64,000 bases of DNA, taken from positions 913,951,648 to 914,015,647 of the forward strand of contig NC_081414.1 in NCBI RefSeq assembly GCF_030272615.1, read 5' to 3'. Positions within the stretch are counted from its first letter, which is position 1; the number at the start of each line of letters is the position of its first letter. A program made the translations under genes and the position numbers. A model generated the notes under the pieces. The model worked only from the letters and a program-made list of their open reading frames with translations, made no database searches and was not told where the DNA came from. Source of the stretch: Cryptomeria japonica. Taxonomy: Eukaryota > Streptophyta > Pinopsida > Cupressales > Cupressaceae. This document shows, one piece after another, positions 44,840-58,074 of the stretch.

Positions 44840-46463
44840 CTAACATGACTCTTGTCCCTAATAAGAGCGAGATGTCCCTGATACTCCACGTATATGTGAA
44901 TTATACAAAGAAGATGTAGATATTGACAAAATTGATCAAGCAGGTGCAGATTTCAAATGATGATGAACTAGCATCAAGTGATAATGTGGAGTTGATTGGC
45001 AAACTAGAGGGTGGTAACGTGTCTTGGCATGATTAATGCTCTTTTCATATTTTATTCTCTTGCTCGAAAACAATTGGCTTTGGACGATTGTTTAATTATT
45101 GCTATTTTTAAAGACTTGTGTTTTTAACTGGTTGTCTTCAAGAAGTCGTTATGTTTTAAAAACTGAAACCTATGGGCTAGCTATTTATGTTTTGGAAAGC
45201 TTATTTGAATGGATCTTTTCTTTGGGAATGCAAACTTTGTGTTGTTGTTTAGAAGGAAAGACATTGTTTTATATGTTTTGATCAATTATCTTTGATATTT
45301 TGAAATAGAAAAATCTCTGCAACAGTATTCTAAAATTTATAGAGGCGATCCCACAATATTGGGTTACACTTTTTTATACTTCCTGATTTTTACTAAAATC
45401 ATACATTTTTAGAAAATATAATGATTTTTTTTAAAATTAGAAAGTAGCTTTTGGAAGTGTCATTTGCAATCACATAACCCTAAATTAATTTAGAGACTGT
45501 TATTAATGAATTAGGGTTTAATATTTATATACTAGGATCAAAGCCTTTGCACTCAACAAGACTTGATCCCCGGCGGGCTCATTTGGAGCCATTCAACTTC
45601 ACCAATAGATCAAGGACCCATTGACTGAAATATAATGATTTAATCCTTGAGGTCCCATTTGAAGTAACTAATTTAGGAGAGTTAGATCAAATCCTCTTAG
45701 ATAAAAAATCCTTGGATATAACCTCTCTACTCTTAAATCATACCTGTAGTGGAGTCTCCTTCATACCTATGAAAATGTTGATAAAAAACCACTTTTGCAT
45801 CAGCTTTTGGGGGTTCAAATGAATTCATTTAAAAGTTTCTTTTTAAGGTATGTAAGTCCTTATTATAAGCTTTACAAATAGTATAAATTTTAATTTATTA
45901 ATTTCAATAATATATTTATGTTTTATTTCTTATGAATGTAGTTTTTTCATAAAAAAACAAGGATTGTGTTTCACACGTGGAAAAATCGAGAAATAGGGAA
46001 TAAAAATTGTCAAAAAAATATTTTCCCTAGGTATTGATATTCTCATTTAGGTATTGATATTCTCATTTCAACACAAAAATAATTTAATACAAATGCATAC
46101 AAAAAAAATTATGCATTACGAAATACACCTATATCCAAATTACAATTATGTTGACTTGAAAAATTAACTAAAAAAAATATATGTAACAAAAAATAATGGA
46201 AAAATATCCATGCACTAGACATTTGTGTGACAAATATATATTTAAAAAATCTAAATTTCCTTCTTTCTATAAAAAATGTTATACGTTATAGAATAAATGT
46301 CACTTCTTAAAAATCTTGATTTTGTTGTGTAGGGGAAAAATTGAGACTAAGTATGGAAACCCTAATCCCACTCTCATACACACTCATGGAATACAAAAGA
46401 GCCTAGAGAGGTAACGCATGTTGGCTACTTCTTATGAGAAAGAGAGAGCCATGGATTACCTCT
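44840..46463. other. AT-rich spacer left of the SIRE-like element
   Basis: No gene. 45560-45610 contains CCCCGGCGGGCTCATTTGGAGCC, a short GC-rich island with inverted halves that resembles a Gypsy primer-binding region but is unproven. 45840-46330 is AT-rich. Confidence 0.35.
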
Positions 46464-48004
46464 TGTTGGCATTTGTGCAGCGTATGTTGATATGATGATA
46501 TTATGTTGTCATTGATGTCAATATACAGGAGAGTGAACTGACAATATGCTGAAAAGTGAACAGGTATAATGTGGTGAACCGGTATATGTGCAACGGAGTG
46601 TACAGGTATATTGAAGCTAAGTAGTTGGCAAAGAGAACCAATATAGCGGTATGTTTGTCTAAGTGAACCGGTATGATGGAATGTGAACCGACATATGGAA
46701 TGTTTTCTAGTAAAGCTTAATATGGTATGCTTATCGGTTGGTAGTCTTAGTGTAAGGGTTTCTGGTTGAAGTGTTCCAAGCCTATGTGATTCAACCGATG
46801 ACATTGTGTGATGAGCTGGCATTGTAATCAAGATTAGATCATGTTGCCACGTCAGCCTTGTGCGCATGAAGGATCTTGCATGAAGGAGATTGATCCTATC
46901 TGCCTCAGGAATGTGCGAAGTCCCTATAAACAGTGGAGAATGTGTGATGGGTTATCGCCTCCATGAAACAGTGAAGAAGAAATGATGGAGAATATCTTGA
47001 GATATGTTCAAGACTGTTGTATTCAAATGCAAAGTGTTCAATGGCCAGGATTGAACTGCCTAAATTGCTTAACCTAAATGTTTAGGATTTAGGGTTTATG
47101 CTACCGACCTACCTGTTTCCTATAAGGTCGATGTTGTGTTTCATATTGAGGTTGTTGGAAAATTGTGTGTGTGTATCTAGGTGCAGAGATACGTGATTCT
47201 TGCCAGACCATATGAGATAAGAGGATTGATTCCTGCATAGTGTGTGTGCAGAAGGAAGGAACTTAAGCGGATATGCATTAGGCATTGAGAGCTATTACCA
47301 GATCATTGTATTACCTGTTGATCTTTAACCACTTCAATAGTTGGAAAATCCCTTAACTGGGTAGCTTTAATCAGCTTGCTATAAATCCTTTAATAGGGTG
47401 ACTCAAACTCACTGAGTTCTTGAAATCCTCTAACAAGGTAACCTCTAACAAGGTTTAACCCTTAACCGAGTATTTAGCCATCCCTTAACCAGGTGATCTC
47501 TAACATGATCGGTTCCTAGCAGAACGTTTTGTAACAATCTTTAACCGGACTAGGCTCCTAATAGAGCGGACTCCTAAAGAGTTCAAAAGCAGCTTGTGGG
47601 TATTCATCCCCATCGTGATTTTTCTCTGTTGGGTTTCCATGTGAAAAATCTGTGTGTCATGTTTAGTATTTTTCATGTGATGTTTTAAGTGATTTGTGTC
47701 TAAAGGTAAATCATGCTGAGCTAGCTATTATTATATTTCTGATGATAGATTACCTATTCATGCATAAGGGTGAAATGGAAGTGTAGTATTAAGTTATGTG
47801 GAAAGCTAAGTGATTAACCAGTTAATGCTTGTCACAGTCATTCTTAGCTTTACCGGTTGCACTCTGTTTCAGACCGGTGTTACTGTCTATCAGACATTTG
47901 CAGTGTTTGCAGTCAAACTGGTTCAGGAAATTTTTTGTGATTGTACTAATGCACCCCCCCTCTCAGTACTGGTTTGGTACTTATTGTTCATCATTGAGTC
48001 ATCA
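46464..48004 (+). repeat. 5' LTR of the SIRE-like element
   Basis: TGTTGGCATTTG...TCATCA. It contains many ACCGGT/ACTGGT words and a run of AACC(G/A)GGTA-type short repeats at 47340-47540. Confidence 0.94.
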
Positions 48005-48075
48005 ATTGGTATTAGAGCGTCCTCTAGGTCCTCTGTGTTGTAAGCTTAACCGCTTGAGGGAAAGATCCTATTGTA

Positions 48076-49322
48076 ATGATGAAGAGGGAAGGTCCAAAGT
48101 TCAACAGGGATAACTTGAAAATATGGAAGGACAGAATGAAGACTTACATCAGAAGCATGGGTGCTCAACACTGGAGCTATGTTGAGAATGCTTTTGTTAT
48201 TCCTACCGGTACTCTCACCGATGATCAAAAGAGAGAAATACAGGAGAATGGGCAAGTCATGGAGCCCTAATTAGTAGCTTATCTGACATTAAGTTAATTG
48301 ATGTCTAGGATAAAGATAATCCCAAAGAAGTATAGGACACTCTTGAGAATATCTATGGCGGTGATGAGCATGTAAACCAAGCTAAGGAAGAAAGCCTTAG
48401 AGGGAAGTTTGAAGACATGCAGATGGTTGAAGGTGAGACCATTCAATAGTATGGAATAAGAATCACAATTGTTGTTGGAGATATCAAGAGTGCAGGTGGT
48501 AAAATGGAAGATTCCACTGTGGTAAGCAAAGTTCTGAGATCCTTATTACCGGTCTATGCAATAAGGGTTGCTGCTATTTAGTAGTTGATATCAATAGACA
48601 AGACTAAGGTATCACTAGACTCCATCATTGCAAAGTTGATAGCATATGAGCTAAATAGTTTTGATGGCCGTGTTCAAAAGACTGAATCAACTTTTAGAGT
48701 TTCTGCTGTACCATCCAGAAAAGGAAAAGAAGCAAGCACCAATGGTGAACCAAGACAAAGCAGAGAAATGGATGATGAGGAGATCCTGATGGAATTTGAA
48801 GCTCTTCTTGCCAGGAAACTTCCTAAAGGAACTGGTAAATACAGAGGTAAGCTCCCTTTGAAATGCTTTTCTTGTAACCGGATAGGACATATTGCTATAA
48901 ACTGTCCTAATGGTGACAACAAGGACAAACCGAAAAGGTTCAAGAAAATTGAAGGAGGAAACCAGAGAAACTATTTTGTTGCAGCTGATGAAGGTGTCAT
49001 AGATGAGGAATCGGAAGATGAAGACAATGAAGATATTATGTTTGTTGCAGTAAAGGAAGATGTGTCAGATAAGAAGGCTCTTGTCTCCCACTTTGATAAT
49101 TCAAATGAGTGGATTATTGACAGTGGTTGTTCTCATCATATGACTGGCAACCAAAGCAAGTTTCTATCTTTGGAAGAATATGATGGTGGTATGGTTCGCT
49201 TTGGTAATGACGCACCATGTATGGTCAGAGGAAGAGGGTCCATCTCTCTGAACGGAAAGAGCAGTGCTGACAATGTGTATTGGGTGGAAGGTCTCAGACA
49301 CAATCTATTGAGTGTTGCCTAG
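48076..49322 (+). pseudogene. SIRE-like Gag and protease region
   Basis: Starts at ATG 48076 (MKREGPKFNRDNLKIWKDRM). This is a UBN2/DUF4219-type capsid domain whose frame shifts near 48255 and then carries TAG stops up to 48585. From 48585 to 49322 the frame is open: end of the capsid domain, one zinc knuckle CFSCNRIGHIAINC near 48865, an acidic linker, and the aspartic protease motif DSGCSHHMTG near 49115. The stop at 49320 falls inside the protease-integrase junction. It supplied the structural protein and maturation enzyme of the element, and is now broken. Confidence 0.88.
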
Positions 49323-52085
49323 CTGAATGACAGTGGACTCACTCTAGAATTCAAAAATGGAGTGTGCAAAATCAAAGGAAAGAATGGTGATTTGATGGCC
49401 ACCGGTATGCCGACCAAAGGTAACTTATTTCAGCTAAATGCAAATATAAGTACATGTCTTATGGCCAAGTTTGATGATAGCTAGATATGGTGTAGTAGAC
49501 TCTGCCATGTAAACTGTGATAATATTATGAAGGCCAGTAAGATCAAGGTAGTTAGAGGATTGTCGATGCTGAGCAAATCGGAAAATCCTTTATGCAGAGA
49601 ATGTCAACTAGGAAAAATGTCTTCCTCAACCTTCAAAGGTAAATCTTTCACAGCTGACAACTTACTTGATCTTGTGCATACTGATTTGTGTGGTCCTATG
49701 AAAACTAGGAGTGTGCAGGGAGATAGGTATTTTATGATTCTTACAGATGATTGCTCAAGAATGATGTGGGTCACATTGTTGAAGGACAAGTTTGAAGCCT
49801 TTGGAAAGTTCAAAGCTTTCAGAGCATTGGTAGAAAAGGAAAGTGGTAGAAGAATCAAATGCCTTAGAACTGATCAAGGAGGGGAATTCACTTCCGGTGA
49901 ATTCAACAAATGGTGTGAAGAGAATGGTATCAAGAGGCAACTGTTTGCCCCCCGAACTCCACAACAGAATGGCTTAGCAGAGAGAAACAACCGAACTGTG
50001 GTTGAAGCTGCTAGAATGATGTTGATCCAAGGAAAAGTTGCTCACAACTTTTGGAGAGAAGCCTCCTACATAATGAACCAGGTACTCATCAAAAAGGGAA
50101 AGGATAAGACTCCTTATGAGTACTGGACCAGTAAGACACCAGTGGTAAGCTACTTTAGAATGTTTGGTAGCAAATGTTATATCAAGAGGAGTGAACATCA
50201 TAACAAGTTCGATGCAAAATATGATGAAGGAATATTCTTAGGATATTCCACCAAGAGTAAAGCTCTCAAATGTTTCAACAATAGGACTCAAAGAATTGTT
50301 GAAAGCATCAATGCTAGGGTTGATGAAAACTCTGGGAAACCTGAGGAAACTAGCAATGAGCAAGTAGGAGATGAATCGGTAGATGTTGATGCTAACGAAG
50401 ATGAGGATGAAGGAGAAAAGCAAGAAGAATCTATTAAGAACATACCTAAGTATGTCAAACTCAATCATGACCTAAAGCAGATCATAGGAGACAAAGATGT
50501 AGGAATTCTTACAAGAAGAAAGGTCAAAGAAAGCTCATTTATGATCTCTGAATTTGAGCCTAAATCATTCAAAGAGGCACATAAAGATGAAGACTGGATC
50601 AAGGCAATGGAGGAGGAACTTGATCAGATAGAGAAGAATGGTACATGGTCTTTGGTACCCAGACCAGAGCATAAAAATGTCATTGGAACCAAATGGGTTT
50701 TCAGAAACAAGCTAAATGAGGATGGCATAGTGGTAAGGAACAAAGCCAGACTAGTGTGTAAAGGATACGCCCAAGAAGAAGGAGAAGACTATGGAGAAAC
50801 CTTTGCTCTAGTAGAAAGATTGGAAGGAGTGCGTAAGCTTCTTGCATATGCAGCTTTTAAAAGATTCAAGGTATATCAAATGGATGTAAAATTTGCATTC
50901 CTAAATGGAATACTTGAAGAGGAGGTGTACATAGAACAACCAGATGGGTTTTCCCTATCAGAAGACAGTGGCATGGTGTGTAGGCTACATAAAGCCTTGT
51001 ATGGACTAAAGCAGGCACCTAGAGCATGGTATGAATGCTTGCACTCCCATCTTGTGAAAATTGTATTTGAAATAACAAGTGAAGATAGAAATATCTATTT
51101 GAAATCAAAAGGAGATTAGATTCTAATCTGTGAAGTATTTGTTGATGACATCATCTTTGGAGGAGATGATAAGATGAGTCATGATTTTGCAGATGAGGTG
51201 AAAAAGGAGTTTGAGATGTCACTCATAGGGGAAATTAAGTTCTTCATTGGACTACAGATTCAGCAAATGAAATAAGGAATCTTTATTAGTCAGTCCAAGT
51301 ATGTCAAAGAGGTGTTGAAGACCTTTGGCATGGAAGACAGTAAACTGGTTGGTACACCAATGGTGACCGGTTGTAAATTATCAAAAGAGGATGGCTCGGC
51401 ATTGGTAAATGAGAAGGATTACCGATCAATGATTGGTAAGTTGCATTATGTAGTGCATAGAAGACCAGACATTGCACATGCAGTGGGTATTACTGCTTAG
51501 TTTCAAGAAAGCCCAAGAGAATCCCACTTGGTAGCAGTCAAGCAGATTCTTAGATATCTGAAGGGAACAGTTGACTATGGGTTATGGTATTCATACAATA
51601 ATGATTTCAACCTGAAAGTGTTCACAGATGCTGATTGGGCTGGTAATGTAGATGACCAAAAGAGCACAACCAATGGTGCATTCTTCCTTGGTGGTAGACT
51701 GGTCTCATGGATGAGTAAAAATCATAGTTGTATCTCTCAGTCTATAGCAGAAGCAGAGTATGTTGCAGCTTTTATAAACTACACCCAGACCATAGGGATG
51801 AAGCATGTATTAAATGGCTTCAAAGTTCCTGTATCTGAACCAGTAAGCATATCTTGTGACAATAAAAGTGCAATTAACATTTCCAAGAATCCAGTTTTGC
51901 ATGCTAGAACCAAGCACTTTGAGCTCAAGTATCATTTCTTGAGGGAGAAGGTACAAAACATTGTGTTGGAACATGTTTCCAGTAAGGAGCAGCTAGCAGA
52001 CATATTCACCAAGCCTCTACCAAAGGCTATATTTACCTATTTGAGAGGTGAATTAGGGGTGCTGCCCCTTCAAGAGGTGAACTAA
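49323..52085 (+). pseudogene. SIRE-like pol: integrase, reverse transcriptase, RNase H
   Basis: Same frame as the protease part. The integrase zinc domain is damaged: WCSRLCH where WHRRLGH is expected. The integrase core follows with HTDLCGP, DQGGEF and [13 protein letters not shown]. An acidic linker leads to reverse transcriptase ([26 protein letters not shown]), whose catalytic motif FVDDI lies just past a stop at 51117. RNase H has DADWAGN and SIAEAEYVAA and ends QLADIFTKPL...LQEVN at 52085. The central 530 codons (49527-51119) are uninterrupted. Later stops at about 51271 and 51498 make it inactive. The copy is more intact than the TNT1-like one. Confidence 0.9.
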
Positions 52086-52320
52086 AAGTATGTGCTCCAC
52101 ATTAGTCAGGTATTGCAGTGTCCAATATTTTTTAGGATGGATGTGTTGAAGGATACTACTCCTCAGGGGGAGCAACGTAGTGGAATAGGAAAACTTGTGC
52201 TTCCACTTTGGCATTGTTGTCAAAGGAGGAGAAGATGTGAAGCGGAGAAGATATCTGCAGCAGCAGATGTGATGCTAGGTAATATCTTTGTATATTGCCA
52301 TCAAAGCCAAAGGGGGAGAT

Positions 52321-53893
52321 TGTTGGCATTTGTGCAGAGTATGTTGACATGATGATATTATGTTGTCGTTGATGTCAATATACAGGAGAGTGAACCCGCA
52401 ATATGCTGAAAAGTGAATCGGTATAATGTGGTGAACTGATATATGTGCAAAGGAGTGTACATGTATATTGAAGCTAAGCAGCTGGCAAAGAGAACCGGTA
52501 TAGTGGTATAAATCGGTATATGAGCAATAGGTGAAGTGGTATGTTTGTCCAAGTGAACCGGTATGATGGAATGTGAACCAACATATGGAATGTTTTCTAG
52601 TAAAGCTTAATATGGTATGACTACCGGTTGGTAGTCTTAGCTTAAGGGTTTCTGGTTGAAGTGTTCCAAGCCTGTGTGATTCAACTAATGACATTGTGTG
52701 AAGAGATAGCATTGTAATCAAGATTAGATCATGTTGCCATGTCAGCCTTGTGCACGTGAAGGATCTTTCATGAAGGACATTGATCCTATCTGCCTCGGGA
52801 ATGTGCGAAGTCCCTGTAAATGGCAGAGAACACGTGATGGGTTATCGCCTCCATGAAATGGTGAAGAACAAACGATGGAGAATATCTTGAGATCTATTCA
52901 AGACCATTGTATTCAAATGCAAAGTGTTCAATGGCCAGGATTGAACCGCCTAAATTTCTTAACCTAAATATTTAAGATTTAGGGTTTATGCTACCGACCT
53001 ACCTGTTTCCTATAAGGTTGATGCTGTGTTTCATACTCAAGTTGTTGGCAAATTGTGTGTGTGTATCTAAGTGCAGAGATACGTGATTCTTGCTAGACCA
53101 AATGAGATAAGAGAATTGATTCCTGCATAGTGTGTGTGCAGAAGGAAGGAACTTAAGTGGATCTGCCTTAGGCATTGAGAGCTATTATCAGATCATTGTA
53201 ATACTTGTTGATCTTTAACCACTTCAATAGTTGGAAAATCCCTTAACCGGGTAGCTATAATCAGCTTGTTGTAAATCCTTTAACAGGGTGACTCAAACTC
53301 ATTTAATTCTTGAAATTCTCTAACAAGGTAACCTCTAACAGGGTTTAACCCTTAACTGGGTATTTAGCCATCCCTTAACTGGGTTATCTCTAACAGGATC
53401 GGTTCCTAGCAAAACCCGTTGTAATAGTCTTTAACCGGACTAGGCTCCTAACAGAGTGGACTTCTAAAGAGTTCAAAAGAAGCTTGTGGGTATTCATCCC
53501 CACCATGGTTTTTCCCTATTGGGTTTCCACGTGAAAAATCTATGTGTCATGTTTAGTATTTTTCATGTGATTATTTAAGTGATTTGTGTTTGAAGGTAAA
53601 TCATGTTGAGCTAGCTGTTATTATATTTTTGATGATAGATTACCTATTCATGCATAAGGGTGAAATTAAAGTGTAGTATTAATTTAAGTGGAAAGCTAAG
53701 TGATTAACCAGTTAATGCTTGTCATAGTCATTCTTAGCTTTATCGGTTGCACTCTATTTTAGACTGGTTGTACTGTCTATCACACATTTGTAGTGTTTGC
53801 AGTCAAACTGGTTCGAGAAAAGTTTTGTGACTGTACTGATTCACCCCCCTCTTAGTACCGATTTGGTACTTATTGTTCATCATTGATTCATCA
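52321..53893 (+). repeat. 3' LTR of the SIRE-like element
   Basis: Direct repeat of the 5' LTR. It includes about 30 bp near 52510 that are missing from the left copy. Confidence 0.94.
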
Positions 53894-53898
53894 CCTCT

Positions 53899-56800
53899 TA
53901 GGTTTTCTATTACTTTGTTGAAAATGAGAGAGAGGAATGATGCAAAATATAATCTAACCTCAAAACCAAGTAAGCAAACAAACCCTAATCTGAGAATGCC
54001 GCAAAATATAATCTAACCTCAAAACCAAGTAAGCAAACAAACCCTAATCTGAGAATGCAGATCAAAGAACAACTGATAGACTGCTGCAAAGTACAAATCA
54101 GAAGGAAAAATCAAAGGTGTATCTATGTTTGAAATCTTAGCAGAAATGTTCAGGACTAGGGTGCTAGGCCACTATCCTGATTCTGCAATTCTTGAGCTAA
54201 AACTGATAGGAAGGATTTGGGAGTCTGCAAAGTGTTGCTCTGCCAAGTCCTACTGACAGAGGGAAAGACCATGGTGCCACACCACTATCTTGGATAGGAA
54301 TAGGGAACCATGCCCTTGTCCTTGGGGTTTTTTCCAAGATCTGCAACCCAGAACTCTCTGTGTGCACTCTTCCGGTCCCGAAACTTCCAGCGACGATTGG
54401 ATCCGAATCTGTACCCGAAGTTGAAAAAGAGGGTTTGGGATGGCTCTATAGGGTTTTTCCTTAGTCAAATCCCTATTTTGGTGATTTACACCTTCACGAA
54501 TAGCCAATAATGTATTGAAAACGTGTGTGAGAGAACCTTGTGTGTGTGCAAGATCCTAAGAATGAAAGCAAACAACCTAGAGCAACCCTAAAGAGTAAAC
54601 CCTAATTTCTTATAATTGACAAAGTAAATGCTCTAAATCCACAATGCAAAGTGATCTAAAGTATGAATATGAATCAAAATGAAACTTATGAAAAGATATG
54701 AAAACAACATGAAACCATACCCAACCCCAAGGGAGAGGTACAAGCCAATCGTCAGTTAGTGATCTCCTATTGTTCTTCTACATCTTCAAAAGCCCCCAAT
54801 AGATAAAATGATTCTTGATGAATGTTTGATGGATGAATATTGAATGTTGTTGAAGAATTGAAATATCTACTCTTTCTTTGCAAAGAAGGATCTAATGCTC
54901 CAAAAAATTTCTCTTAGATTCTTAGAAGAAGACCCCTTCAAATGAAGAAAGAGAGCTCTTAAGTATGAAACCGTAGATCTTAATTTCATGTTTAGGCCTA
55001 CCCGGGATTTGAATTTCTCACTGATATTTTGGGGTCAAGAAATATTATATCATAGGATTGTGCTCCAAACATTTCGGGGAAAAATCCGCAGACTATGTGC
55101 ATTCGCGCCACAGTTTGACAAACTTTTTACCAAATTTTTCGGGTTGTTAGATATGATGATATTAGAGCATATCTGGTGTAGGAGCACCTAGTTTTGAGTG
55201 CATTTTCTACATTTTGGTGTGTTAGTCTATAGTTTGGTTTTAGATTTTGAATAAGTAACCACTCATAGGTTCACATGTGTTTGTGATATGCATTGGTAGG
55301 TTGGATGTCAATGAGATCACGTGTTTACTCATTTTGTCTTGAGCCCTTGTAAGCCTAAAATGGCATAAACATGCATTTTGGTGTAAAACATATTGAAAAG
55401 ACTTATTTGGAATTGAGACATGTCTTGTTAGTGGTTTTTAGTCATCCTAGATGGTTTAGAATGAGAAACAAACCATGAAATGCAAAAGTGCACTTTTTGG
55501 CAAAAGTTGTCAAAGTTGCTTGACGATATTTTGCAACGTTGAGCAACTTTTTGCAACTTTGAGAAAAGGGTTGGTTAAGAAACTGATGGAGAGATAGTTA
55601 GGACCAAAATGGAATATAAATTCCTTGAGTATGAATGTAATGAGGTTGGTGAACACTTGGAGCAGATCATAATACATTTTGAAGACCATTTTCCAAGTTT
55701 GACCTTGTGCTTTCTCAAATTTGGAGCAGCAGTTCGTACTCCATAGATTGATTGCATTGTTGTTATTTGATAATTATTTCTTAAATGTTATTATAGTGCT
55801 CATAAAGAATCTTAGTTAGTTTTGTTTCAGGTTTGAGTTGAGTTTTTGATTTTGAAAGTTCTCGACCTGAGCAAGGGTTTGAGAGACCCAAACATGGTTC
55901 TAGCTTGAAGTCCTTTGCGTTTCTCTCAATAACCCTTGGGAGTCAAGAAATGGAACCTTTTTATAGTGTAAATAGTATTTTTTTGATTTGGACGTCATTG
56001 AAAGGCCATTGGACATCATTTCCTAAGCGAGCTCAGTCATAGCCCGGTTAGGAAGTGATTGAAAGTTTGCAAGTGCTTGCAGGGATGAGAAGGTTTGGAG
56101 TTTTCAATTGTTTGGCATGAGAAAAGTGGGGTGTGGTAGAACCTATGTGAGAGTTTGGAGGTGTGGCAGGTCAGGGAAGACATTAAAACCTTGGAAGTAG
56201 ACCAAAAAAACCCAAAAAACCCTTCAAAATAAGCCATTTTTGGGTTCTGTACCTATACAGTCAGACTGAGTTTCCTCACTTCATGAATCTTAAATTTCCC
56301 CCAAAAGGTTACTCAGATCATAAATGATTTTTTCTAGTTATTTGGGATAATTTTGAGTTATTCCTCAAAAACCGGTTAGGTAGGGCTAATTGGGGCTCTA
56401 GGGCTACTAGGCCTAGAATATAAGAAAAGGAAAGAGCGATGGAGAAATGGATGAAACCCAAACACTAAACCAGTTGATTGGCCTTTTAAAAACTTATGGA
56501 CACATTCTACATCCCCTACAAGCATATGTTAGGAGTTGGATTTACCCTTGTGAATCTCAACCATGCCTGAGCAACCAGTGAGCACATACTGATTGGGAGC
56601 ACTCCTAGAGAGTTTGCATGTTTAGTTTGGTTGATAGACCAGTGTGTAATGAAGGGATCCCACAAAGACATCACTTTTATTCCTTTTAGAAAAGGATTGA
56701 CTCTCTTTGAGTCCCCTCCCCGTTAGTATCCCAAAGTTATAGTTGATTTTGAGATGTTTTGATGTGCAAAATCGGGCCTAAATGGTCAAAATAAGACATA

Positions 56801-57000
56801 ATTAGGGTTTATGATTAAATGATTCATTGGAGAAATAAGATGAAAAGGGGCACGCTTAGGGTAAAGGGCCCAACTTTTTAACCTGTAAAGTGATGAAACA
56901 TGACCTTAGATTTAATTTAATTAATTAATTAAATGCTTAAAGGGGAATGAGAAATGCAAGATGCAAGACACACTAAGGCGGGTCCTAACCTAAGTGTGAA
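53899..57000. other. Long non-coding stretch, probably Tat 3' LTR
   Basis: No gene supported. The start of a minus-strand LTR at 57042 means this is likely LTR sequence. If the LTR continues left across the SIRE-like insertion, a possible end is the CCCTACACA (minus strand) near 46336, but this is unproven. 54985-55160 has a run of short open frames without a motif. Confidence 0.4.
53942..54058. repeat. 59-bp tandem duplication
   Basis: Two essentially identical head-to-tail copies beginning GCAAAATATAATCTAACCTC and ending TGAGAATGC, just right of the SIRE-like insertion. Confidence 0.92.
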
Positions 57001-57060
57001 ATTGTACCACCCTAGCAAGGGTGTACAATTTATGACACTACATTTATCCCCCACTTTAGT
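57001..57060 (-). promoter_or_regulatory. Polypurine tract and 3' LTR start of the Tat element
   Basis: On the minus strand, AAAGTGGGGGATAAA (57057-57043) is followed by TGTAGTGTCATAAATTGTAC at 57042, a classic purine tract/LTR junction. The first 40 bases of the LTR include an inverted repeat: the plus strand at 57000-57030 reads ATTGTACCACCCT, AGCA, AGGGTGTACAAT. Confidence 0.75.
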
Positions 57061-57814
57061 AGTCATATGACACTATGTGCATATGCAAGCTAAAGTACAG
57101 AAAAGTAAACATCATTTGAAAAAGGATATAGTCATAAGTTGTCGACCGAAGCCCCCAGTAGTATCTGCAGTACACAGTTAGGAACCACACCTTGCAAAAC
57201 CACATGTTAGATCAAAAAATCACCTAATTCTTACTAAGGAAGGTGATGAAATTTGTGGGTGGCTATATGCCCCCCTTTATCGACTTGCTTATTAGTGAGG
57301 TGAAACAGGGTATCATGTTTTCCACACTGAATTGTGATAAAGATTTTGATGAAGGAAGTCCACTAGAAGGCTTGATTGCTCATCCAATAATATTATGTAG
57401 ATAATGAGGAGTGAGAGGACAAAATCATGATTCCAACTCCATGGACGTTGTGATAATCAGAGCTTCCTAGCTCAAGATATGATAGATTGAAGAAAAAGTA
57501 TAGAAATTAGGGTTTTAACTTAAAAACATTAAGTCAAAAAGCGCATAACTCATAAATATGAAAGTGACACCTTCATTTGTCACTTTCTAACTTTTTGGCA
57601 CTATTCATTATAGAGGGGCCCACATACAAGCCATCATGCCTCGACGTCGACCTGAGTGACCTACAAGGATGAAGATCCTACACCAGTCTGTACTTGGCGG
57701 TCGACCACTCGACAAGGTGAGTTGACCATCCGTTAACTCAATTTGAGTTTTTTATGCTTTCATAATTTTTAGGAATGATGATGTCATCTCCTAGTTAAGG
57801 CTCGGGCCCCTTCT

Positions 57815-57955
57815 TTGGACACCTATGGGTCCTAGGGTGCCCTGGTTCTCCTAGGGTGCCATGGTCCCAAGGAGGTGCCATGGTCCCCTCTAGGAACAAT
57901 GGTTGCAGTAGGGCGCCCTAGTCCACTAGGGGTGCCCTGGCTCTTGTTCGGGGAA
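57815..57955. repeat. Degenerate GGTGCCCTGGT repeats
   Basis: Words such as CTAGGGTGCCCTGG and GGTGCCATGGTCCC recur about six times at 18-30 bp spacing. Tandem repeats between pol and the 3' LTR are known from Tat-lineage elements. Confidence 0.5.
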
Positions 57956-58074
57956 ACCAATGGTGACATAGGATCATGCGATGAGTGTTAGAGCTGATAG
58001 AATGATTGCATTGATTAAAGGATGATAGATGATTGATCGATTACCGATGATAGATTTCTTTGTGTTTGGCAGAC

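Larger units (their letters stand above)
46464..53893 (+). mobile_element. Complete SIRE-like Copia retrotransposon
   Basis: A 7,430-bp plus-strand element. The left LTR is 46464-48004 (1,541 bp) and the right LTR 52321-53893 (1,573 bp), with a perfect CCTCT duplication at 46459-46463 and 53894-53898. PBS TGGTATTAGAGC (one change) lies at 48007-48018 after an AT spacer, and purine tract AAAGGGGGAGAT at 52309-52320. Gag-pol runs 48076-52085. Long LTRs, the AT-spaced PBS and the GGGGGAGATTGTTGG junction are typical of the SIRE/Maximus lineage. No env-like ORF follows RNase H. It is inserted in sequence that may be the 3' LTR of the Tat element to the right. Confidence 0.94.

Noticed and set aside
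50238..50468. 76-codon minus-strand ORF
   Set aside because: Antisense of the acidic linker of the SIRE-like pol.
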